Below, in pieces: positions 56,641-64,000 of a stretch of DNA of 64,000 nt. The translations under genes and the position numbers were made by a program. The notes under the pieces were generated by a model. That model made no database searches. It saw only the letters and a list, made by a program, of their open reading frames with translations, and was not told the DNA's origin. The DNA is from Uranotaenia lowii (taxonomy: Eukaryota > Arthropoda > Insecta > Diptera > Culicidae), in the NCBI RefSeq assembly GCF_029784155.1, contig NC_073692.1:71002012-71066011 (forward strand), in the 5' to 3' direction. Each line of letters opens with the position of its first letter. The stretch's first letter is position 1.

Positions 56641-58060
56641 TAAATTCGATATCTTTTTAAGATTTATTGTTATCATTAATGAAAGATTCCTTCCGCTGTT
56701 TGTAGAGTTCTTCTATACTTTGACAAAACAAATCAATAGTGATTGTAGGAATCTGTTGGAATCGAAACTTGCAGACATGATACTTTCAATATTATGAGTG
56801 TAAATTAGACCGTTGTAAATAATGACTATTTGCTCCAATATATTTTTCGATGTCTTTTGGGTCACCAAGCAAAAACTTGTAAAATTTGAGATGATTTGGT
56901 TGATTCCTGAATAAGCACAAGGCGATTCAATTTTGTTTGGAAATTTTCATGGAAGAAGAAATTTCTGCGTATAAAATCGTCCAAAAAATTCAAATAAGCT
57001 TGAAATGAAGTTTGTCTTTCAGAACTAGTTTTGTTTTTTCCTAAGCTTCATTTTTTGGCAATATGAGAAGAAGCTAAGTCTTTCATGAAAAAGTTATAAG
57101 CATTTCAAAATAAAAAATCTGAATTCAATGAGAATTATTTAATAAAAATGGCATATTAGGCTGGCTAGAGCATTAACAAATTTCAAGAAATATTTTTCTC
57201 AACGTTAAATAAATCAATAAACTCGTTGCAAAACAGCTTTTGTGATTTCTTATTTTTATCCTACGGTTAAAACGAGCAGTCAAAAACGCATAAATTTAAA
57301 AAAATATATATACATATTTTGGGTTTTTTCACTGCATAGAATTTATTTTTTCTAGAGTGAAAGTTAGGTTTAAGGTTTAGTTAAATGAAATGTACTGAAA
57401 GAATGAAGAAGTTTTTAAAATCAAAAGATTTATTTATTAGAACTTCCAATACACCTCTGACGTATTTTGAATGAAAAACTTTGTGATCCCATACAAATTT
57501 CCATACAAAATTAAAACTCGTTGGGTTTTTTCAGGACTGAATGAAACGCTTCAAATTTTTTTTTCGCAATTTGTGGCAATAAAAACAACCAAAAAATGTT
57601 ATGGATGGTGTAAAAATGTATAAATTTGATATATTCATACAAAACTTGCTGCGGTCTAGTTTGGATATGTAATTAAGTTTTCCAAATTTAAAATTTAAAA
57701 ATTTATGGATTTTTACATTCTAAATTGGAGTTGTCCTCCTACGTTTTGTGAAATGTACAGTTACATTAAATATGTTTTTTTTTAAAAACGAGCACACACA
57801 CATAGGATCTCAGTGAAACTTTATGTTTCTTTGAAGAGATCTTCCTTTCCTTAACTCTAAGCGTACATCTTCCGAAGTTATAATGGCTAGCATCTTACAA
57901 ATGCTAAAACCACTAGACCATAGAAAGTGTACTATGTATGCCATGACCGGGATTCAATCTCATGAACCTTGGCGTAAAGAAAAACAATGAATTAATAAAT
58001 TTCACATCATAGATACAAATAGATCATTAGAATCTTAACGCAGCTAGTTTCTCCAAACAA
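56641..58060. other. AT-rich DNA with a tRNA-like fragment near 57875-57975
   Basis: On the minus strand near 57895-57935, TGGTCTAGTGGTTTTAGCA is a very good tRNA A box, but no B box follows at the right distance. On the same strand a decayed B-box-like 'gattgaatcccggt' lies upstream (about 57950). These may be pieces of tRNA-derived SINEs. Nothing else is recognised. Confidence 0.35.
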
Positions 58061-58061
58061 G

Positions 58062-58091
58062 TATTAAAAGAAAATTACTCCCAGTTCAGTG
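58062..58091 (+). promoter_or_regulatory. Candidate core promoter (TATTAAAAG and TCAGT)
   Basis: TATTAAAAG at 58062-58070 lies 27 bases upstream of the A of TCAGT (58087-58091), the arthropod initiator. The pair precedes a candidate first exon with a perfect GTAAGT donor. Both motifs are short, so chance occurrence is possible. Confidence 0.3.
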
Positions 58092-58271
58092 AATTCACTT
58101 TGCTACCAGGGAAAGCTTTCACACTTGCCTGAATACGGATTGCTCATATTTTTCTTCCAGTTTGGAACTGCTTTTTTCATTGTACCGCACTCTCTTTCCC
58201 AGGGGTAGCACTAAGCCAAAAACTAAACGAATTGTGCTGCACGTGAACCTGCTTTGAAGAGGATAAAAAAA

Positions 58272-58535
58272 ATGAAACAAAGTGCATCGAGGAAAACTTT
58301 TACTGAGTGTATCTGGGAGAAAAAAGGCTCTTGGCCAGGAAACGTAACTAAACGAAATGTAACCAAACGAGAGAGACAAAAAATATTCGAACAAAAAAGT
58401 CACTCCTCCCCAGCAGCAGCAGCCATGTAAGTGTTTCAGATGAGCATATAAATTTTAATGAAAAGTACCAGTTCGCACTTTTCACATTTCTGCAGGGACT
58501 CAGCGGAAAAAGTAGCAGCAGCAATTTTTCTGTAA
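58272..58535 (+). CDS. Candidate first exons with a 69-bp GT-AG intron, small unidentified protein
   Basis: From ATG 58272 an open frame reaches a perfect donor (ccat|GTAAGT, GT at 58427). An excellent acceptor (cacttttcacatttctgcag, ending 58495) gives a 69-base intron, typical of insects. Joining 58272-58426 to 58496-58535 keeps the frame and yields 64 residues, with a basic middle (VTKRNVTKRERQKIF) and an SSPAAAAMDSAEKVAAA stretch, then TAA. Splicing also creates a new ATG across the junction (AT|G), so the upstream part could be 5' UTR. A second donor-like GTAAGA (58532) lies at the stop, so further exons are possible. No family is recognised. It may be the start of a larger gene running out of the window. 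Confidence 0.28.
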
Positions 58536-59380
58536 GAGTCAGCAGGAATTTTCGGTGGAATGGAATAATTTGAACTTGGCACTACGTGACTGGAACTGTA
58601 CCGAGCAAATTCCTGACTGGGTGAACTGAACCGCTTTTTTTTTTCTCAAATCTACTGTGCTCAACTTTAGGATAAATTAAGAATTTTCTGTGTAAAGGTT
58701 AATCATGCATGGTGTTTTAGCTTTTTTTTTATCGAATCATCGAGATCAAGCGTCGTGATTGTGAAATCAGAAAGAAAGTGTCAGTGAAGTGACAAATTTA
58801 ATTTGTTAGTTCATTATTTTAATCCCAATTGAAGCTAGTCAATTGAAAATATTGAAAGCATCAGTATAATATCAGGAGCTCAATGCGAAAAAAACTCAAA
58901 AAGGTGAAGGAATTTTTTCGAGTATTTAAAATTAACAACTTTTTCCGAGAATATCGTTTCATAATTTGAGTTGAATATAAACCGTGTAGAAATAGAATCC
59001 CGAGAAAAATCATCTACATTTTTTTTTGACAGATTTACCTGTGGATATAATATTCAATTTTACGGTTAATTTAAAAATTCATTTTCCAGATAATTTTTAC
59101 CAGCATCCAAATTTTCATTCCAAATTTTCAGTTTCAAATTATGGATAGCAAATTGGTATTTGTATCAGACAATTTATAGCATTACAAGATGATTTTACCC
59201 GGCCTTGCTCGGGTTTACTTAAAATATAAATCAAAATGAGTCGTTTGGCTTTTTGAAATTTTGAAAGCTTTTTGTTTATCATCATAACAAATTTGACCAT
59301 TTTTGGCCATGTAAGCTTTGTAAGTTTTGTTAGTCTTCTTAAAGTTTCAATTGGGATTATGAGCAAAGTTTATCGTTTTC
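58536..59380. other. Mixed then AT-rich DNA, nothing recognised
   Basis: The first 100 bases share the GC-richer composition of the candidate promoter region. The remainder is AT-rich without features. Confidence 0.45.
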
Positions 59381-59686
59381 ATAACTAAGAGCATCTGTAT
59401 TCGTGGTCTATTCTTGGGTCTAATTTATACAAGAATTGAACCAAAGAAATTAGTTCCGATCCAATGAAAAAAATGGCAACTGTACTCGTGTTCCATTAAC
59501 TGTTAAACGGGTTAGAACTGCGTCAAGTTGGATCCAAATCTCATCAGTTTTGGATCAATCCTTATACCAGCTCTAAAAAAAGTCGAGTTGAAACTGGTAT
59601 AATGGATCACCAGTGTGGTTGCTCGGGTCGGAATTTATGTCTAAACCGGCTGTTTGGACCACGGATACAGATGCTCTAATAGTTAT
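59381..59686. mobile_element. About 306-bp MITE with AGAGCATCTGTAT ends
   Basis: AGAGCATCTGTATTCGTGGTC (first 20 bases from 59388) pairs with the inverse of the right end (59657-59676, one mismatch). ATAACTA outside both tips extends the symmetry. The interior is non-coding. It lies directly beside the transposase remnant at 59730-59858. Confidence 0.7.
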
Positions 59687-59729
59687 AAGATTTGCGAATA
59701 GAAATTTGAAATAATTTCCCTCGAATGCA

Positions 59730-59858
59730 ATTAATTACATTTTTAACGGTTGATTTGGCAACTTTTAGCGATTTTGCCAGCTTTGCGTGCGAGTAGCTTG
59801 GATTTTCGCGATGCGTGAGCAAAATTTTGATACGCTGCTCTTCTTCCTTGGACGGCAT
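59730..59858 (-). pseudogene. Tc1/mariner-type transposase N-terminal helix-turn-helix remnant
   Basis: From ATG 59858 the minus strand reads MPSKEEEQRIKILLTHRENP, then YSHAKLAKSLKVAKSTVKNV, the first helix-turn-helix of mosquito DD37E-like Tc1/mariner transposases (MP-KE-E-RxxILL...LAKxxKVxxSTVxxV). The frame degenerates after about 45 residues. The MITE at 59381-59686 follows directly. The catalytic domain is missing. It could belong to the same family as the catalytic-domain relic at 18100-18560. Confidence 0.6.
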
Positions 59859-60528
59859 TTTGACAACTGAAGAATGAATTCCAAAATCAAAATAGGAGCA
59901 ACATTCTACACACACACACCTTCAAAATGAGAGGTGTTCAGGTTTTTTAAATGCAAAATTGAAAGAAATACGTCAAGTTGATATAGACCAAATTTTGACC
60001 GTATCACCGTTTATACAATTTAAAATCTGTTGATGTGGATTGATGGAATAAAATCTCAAGTGTATTCTTAGTAATTTTCACTGAATAATTTCACGGTTTC
60101 GACCAAGTTTGCCCAGATATTGCCCGGATATCGGATTGAACATTTTGAAATCTAATGCTGGCTTTTGCCCGATTTTTTGATAGAATTGGCTGGATTTGTC
60201 CGGGGAGTTCCGAGTAGGCCATGCTCGGGTGTAGACGTGTTTTTTTTTCAGTTTTCTCGTTGCGTTTTGGGATTTTTAACTTTCTCAATGAAATTCTAGT
60301 GGTTTAAGTAATGATTCAAGGGGAAATTTACAGGAATTGAAGAATTGTTTTATCGAGTCAACAAGAGATGATGTGTACATAAAGCGAAGGCCGATATTCG
60401 GGAACAACAAGAACAGGAAAATCCGGTGAGAGCTTTCCGATTTCCCTCTATACCTTGGACACTTTCCTATCTATTTAGCTGCTGTGCTTTTTTCTTAAGT
60501 CACTTAGATTGATTCACCATCATCGTCA
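59859..60528. other. AT-rich DNA with CCGG-type motifs, nothing recognised
   Basis: A short acacacacacac run lies at 59909-59920. 60100-60240 carries cccggatat and tccggggag motifs like those near 52500. No gene. Confidence 0.45.
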
Positions 60529-60719
60529 AGGCTCATGATATAGCTCAGTCGGCAAGTCTGTTGTCTCCTGAGCCAATGTCCGTGAGTTCGAACCCAAAAG
60601 TTAACATCGAACACAGTTGTACCGGATAAGTTTTTCAATAACGATCCGCCAACTAAAACGTTGATAAAGTCGCGAATGTCATAAAGATGGTAAAACGACT
60701 ATAATCAAAACAAAAAAAA
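60529..60719 (+). mobile_element. tRNA-derived SINE, copy 3 (12-bp target-site duplication)
   Basis: Head with A-box-like TAGCTCAGTCGGCAAG and B-box-like GAGTTCGAACCC, closest of the copies to a tRNA consensus. The body matches copies 1 and 2, and the tail is A-rich. CCATCATCGTCA flanks it exactly at 60517-60528 and 60720-60731. Confidence 0.9.
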
Positions 60720-60731
60720 CCATCATCGTCA

Positions 60732-60815
60732 CAGGCTTCGGTTGCTTTGATCGAGTAAAATGCAAGATGCTGGAATCCAAAATGTTATGCGTAGTTATGC
60801 TCTAAACATTTTTTA
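60732..60815. other. Short spacer between the SINE and a MITE
   Basis: No feature is recognised in these 84 bases. Confidence 0.4.
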
Positions 60816-61118
60816 AGAGCAAGTTCACTGGTGTTGGGAAAAAGAGGCAGAAATTTTGACATTATGAAAATTTTACCATGCAAAAATGTGTTCAAAATCT
60901 TTGGGCGTTGCATTTTTTTACAGCACTGTTTCTATTTCAGCCGTATGTGATAGAAATATTGCTATTTTTGCATCACAGCATGCGAAACTACAACACGTGT
61001 TGTAAACAAATTTGAAGGCAACAGATCTTGAAAATGTTTTGGCATGGCAAAATTTTCAAAATGTGCAAAAAGTAAGAAAATTTCTACCACATTTTCCCAA
61101 CACCAGTGAACTTGCTCT
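60816..61118. mobile_element. 303-bp MITE with AGAGCAAGTTCACTGG ends
   Basis: AGAGCAAGTTCACTGGTGTT (60816) pairs exactly with the inverse of the right end (to 61118), and the symmetry continues through GGGAAA. Inner halves are partly symmetric too (aaaattttaccatgc against ggcatggcaaaatttt). It shares the AGAGCA start with the MITE at 59381-59686. Non-coding. Confidence 0.78.
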
Positions 61119-61289
61119 AACCGAAGTGATGTTTAAAAAAATTCCCAATTAAAATTCTTTTTTAATTTTTAAGTGGATACTTTGCCATGAAAATTGAAAG
61201 CTGTCGGTCGTGTTAATAACAGCAACGTTTAAGTTAAATGTAATTTAATTGTAATGTTAATGTAAAATGTGGAATCCGTTTCTAGAAAA

Positions 61290-62745
61290 GTTTGGAAAAC
61301 TATGCGAAAAAACTCCCCCATTCCCGGCTCTGTTCTGTATGGAATCTCTCCTTAAAAAAATGGATACATTTTTCGTACAATACTTTTTCTTTTAAATTTG
61401 GTTTCATTTGTTGGATAAGTTCTCAAGTCATACAAAAATTGAGCGGAACTTCTTTTCCCCTCTCTTATCCTGAACTTAAAAGTTAAAAGGGTTCTTCTTA
61501 GTAACCATTGAATCATTTGTCGTACCCTGTACACTCCCCTGTAAAATTTGGTTAAATTTATTTGATGAGGTCTTGTATTTTCAAAACAAACGTATGGTAC
61601 CTCTATTCTCTTTCCTATCCCGTAAAGGGAATCTAATCATCTTAGGAATATTTCTTGTATTTAAATACTCTTCCCTATTTGTGACCATCTGCTGGATTAG
61701 CACTTGAATTATTAAAAAAAATTGTATGGGACCTGACCCCCCCCCCCCCATCTCTTGAATCAGTCAAATGAAGACGAACAAACAAACAAACAAACAATCG
61801 TACAAAAAAAAAAAATTAAATACACTCTGCTGATATATTTGAATAATGATTTCTAGAGTGATCCAAAAATATTGTATGGAAACCTCCCTCCTCCTTCCCC
61901 TCTTCCCGTTGGAGTGAGTAAGGGGTCTCGAAACATAAAAAAACATTTCTCGTACTCAAATATACTTCCATCATAAATTTGGTTTTTTTGTTCGATTAGT
62001 TCTCGAGTAATGTATAAGCCTGCATGGGAGATCCCCCACCCTTCTTAACCTCCAGTGGGAAAAAGATGGGTCTCAAACATCGTTGAAACCTAACTCGTAG
62101 CCTTATTATACCTTCCTATTTGAAAGTTGGATTCATTTGCATGCATTGCCTTGTATCTCTCCAATCGAAGAGGGGGGATTCCCAAATAATCATAGAAACA
62201 TTTCTCGTACCCAAATAACCCATGTCAATTTTGATGTCATTAGTTGGATTTGTTCTCGAATTTAGCAAAAAATTGTATAAAAGGCCTTTTCCATTTTTCT
62301 TTTTCCACACTGGAAGGAGGGAGGTATCTGAAACCATCTTTAAAATATCCTTCCTACTCATTTGCCTTCGCATGCCAAATTTGGTTCCGATTGATTGATT
62401 AGTTCTCGAATTGTGCAAATTATTGTATGGAAGCCGCCCTCCCCGCTTACTATTTCCCCATTGGAAAGAGGGAGGGGTACTAAACCATTTGAGGAATATT
62501 TCTCGTAACCAAATACTCTCACAAACCAAATTTGGTTCCATTTGCATGATCAGTTCTCGAGTTATTCAAATATGTTTGTTTTTTTTTTAAAGAGGCCGCC
62601 TCCCCTCTTCCATAGAGTGGAAGGGGTCTCAAACTATTATAGAAACCTTCCACGGCTCTCAAATACCCCTCCTGCCAAGTTTCATGCAAATCGGTTCGGT
62701 AGTTTCCGAGTCAATAGGGAACAGACAGACAGACAGGAATTCCGA
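61290..62745. repeat. Degenerate tandem array, about ten units of about 145 bp, ending in (ACAG)n
   Basis: Landmarks such as 'gttctcgag', 'ctcccctctt', 'gtctcaaac', 'tttctcgta' and 'aaatttggttccattt' recur roughly every 145-150 bases (for example near 61420, 61570, 61852, 62003, 62255, 62402, 62553 and 62700). The last unit ends with 'aacagacagacagacagga' at 62720-62738. Units are strongly diverged. Similar unit-plus-ACAG arrays are common dispersed repeats in insects. Open frames inside it are not genes. Confidence 0.65.
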
Positions 62746-64000
62746 ATGTATCTAGTCGTTTGTGCTTCATGAGATTAAAGCGAATCATTAAAATGATCAT
62801 AAGAATGAGGCCAAATGATTTGGACCCCATGATTACTTAAAATTCTTGGTATGCTGGGTTTTTTAGGGTTGAAATGGTTTATTTTTGTCTCTGGAGCCAC
62901 GATTTCAGAACAATTTGCTAGAAATCTTTTGTAAAATATGATGATTTCATACCGAATAGAATGTCCTACCCGGGATTTTCCCGAAGGGGGATAAAAAAAA
63001 CGGGGAATTCCCAAATCCCGAGAAAAGCTAAATTATCCAGGGAATCCCCGAGGCCAATAAAATATGCTGATTTACTTAAAATATACATGATCTCAATAGG
63101 AAACATGGATCAGATTGAGCAAGGAAAATGATAGTTCTTCCTTGATATACGGCTTAGACTTAAACAATTTTCCAATCCAACAAAACCACGGATACGAGAT
63201 ATTAAAGAATATTGAAGAATCATTCCCAATTATATAAAGAAATTTGTCGGTTAAAGTACTTAGTTTTTGGATCTTGGGTTTAATAATTGCTTATTGAATT
63301 TTCAAAATCGGAATCCCGAGAAATCCCGAGAATTCCCAGGAAAAGGATCGTCAAATTTCCCGATTCCCGGGAACGCTCAAATGGTCGGGAAAGGGACACT
63401 CTGATATCGAACTTAATATCCATGAAAAAATACAATATTAAAAATAATCCAAACCAAACTTTCAATGTTTTCTCAAGCTACATTTTTCATGAGATCAATT
63501 GTTCTAGTTGAACTTTAGATTTGATATGTAGGGGAGAATGAGGTTTTTTTTCTTTTGAGATATTGAAAAGCCCGCGGGAGTAGAATTTTTTTCAAATTCT
63601 TTCTCCCGTAGGCATAAAGTACCTTCTCTTCATATTTTTTTTTCTTCTTTTTCAAAAGATTTTTTTACAATTCATGGGTTCACAATAATTCAAAAGTATA
63701 GGGGAAAAGTTCATATAACGCCCCATGTGGCTAATACGCGCCACTCTTGTTTTGAAGAATCTGAAGCATTTTAAGCCTGCAAAATATCACAAATTTGTTC
63801 TAAATGCTATGGTTGGTCATGGCAAATATGAATTTTTCCTTAAAATGCTCCTGTGTCGTGATAATTTCACAATTTAGGTTTTTCTTCATTTCGATCTAAA
63901 TTTTAAAACAGTTTCAATAAGGTGTCACCAAGCAGAGAAAAACGAATAAGACAATATTTCCTGACACATCGATAGAGGAGAATCTAAACTACGATTTAAT
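62746..64000. other. Repeat fragments at the right edge, no gene recognised
   Basis: 62880-62900 carries the recurring tctctggagccac. 62965-63060 and 63300-63400 are rich in tcccg. 63355-63402 resembles 7075-7120 ('cccgattcccgggaacgct'). 63529 begins with TA-GGGGAGAATGAGG, the tip of the MITE at 14661. 63569-63690 matches 30965-31095. 63699 begins TAGGGGAAAAGTTC, possibly another element end. Elements may continue past the window. Confidence 0.5.

Noticed and set aside
1..64000. CRISPR array or prokaryotic operon
   Set aside because: The short-period arrays have no spacers, and the content is clearly eukaryotic.

Overview
This window looks like chromosomal DNA from an insect, most likely a fly or mosquito (Diptera). 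It is AT-rich and gene-poor. The mobile elements are of types common in mosquito genomes: Jockey-, CR1-, RTE- and R1-like non-LTR retrotransposons, a tRNA-derived SINE, Tc1/mariner relics with DD37E-like spacing, and many non-autonomous inverted-repeat elements. There is no operon structure, no ribosome binding sites, no rRNA and no CRISPR array. The one gene I am confident of is a secreted three-domain Kazal protease inhibitor on the minus strand (28592-29173), with a TATA box, an initiator and a poly(A) signal. The species cannot be settled from the sequence alone.

Layout. 1-9.4 kb: an 81-bp minisatellite at the left edge, a candidate terminal exon (minus strand, 2086-2252), about 2.76 kb of a 9-bp satellite, a 7-bp array, and two head-to-head coding-like reading frames of unknown identity (8473-9379). 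9.6-17.0 kb: two large inverted-repeat-bounded elements without a recognisable transposase (9655-13115 and the TTAA-flanked 14197-17044), the second carrying a nested TA-flanked element. 17.2-26.7 kb: R1 and Tc1/mariner relics, then one RTE-like coding fragment split by three insertions (an 8-bp-TSD foldback element, a nearly intact Jockey element and a SINE), each with readable target-site duplications. 27-29 kb: a GC-richer island and the Kazal gene. 31.4-35.5 kb: a decayed CR1/L2-group element whose ORF1 carries a PHD-type zinc finger. 35.85-36.82 kb: a near-perfect 970-bp palindrome with a 2-base spacer. 37-53 kb: mostly AT-rich DNA without recognisable genes, with one more SINE, a SINE fragment, a 1.28-kb TA-flanked element and a 53-copy TTCAATC array. 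53.6-56.6 kb: a foldback element built of about 155-bp units in both orientations, interrupted by a TTA-flanked Harbinger-like insertion. 58.0-58.5 kb: a candidate promoter and first exons with a 69-bp GT-AG intron. 59.3-62.7 kb: two small inverted-repeat elements, a transposase helix-turn-helix remnant, a SINE and a degenerate array of about 145-bp units.

The Kazal gene appears to stand alone. The rest of the window is mainly a record of successive transposon insertions. The strongest results are the dated nest at 19.5-26.7 kb, the almost spacer-free palindrome, and the composite foldback satellite. I found no convincing new enzymatic or defence system.
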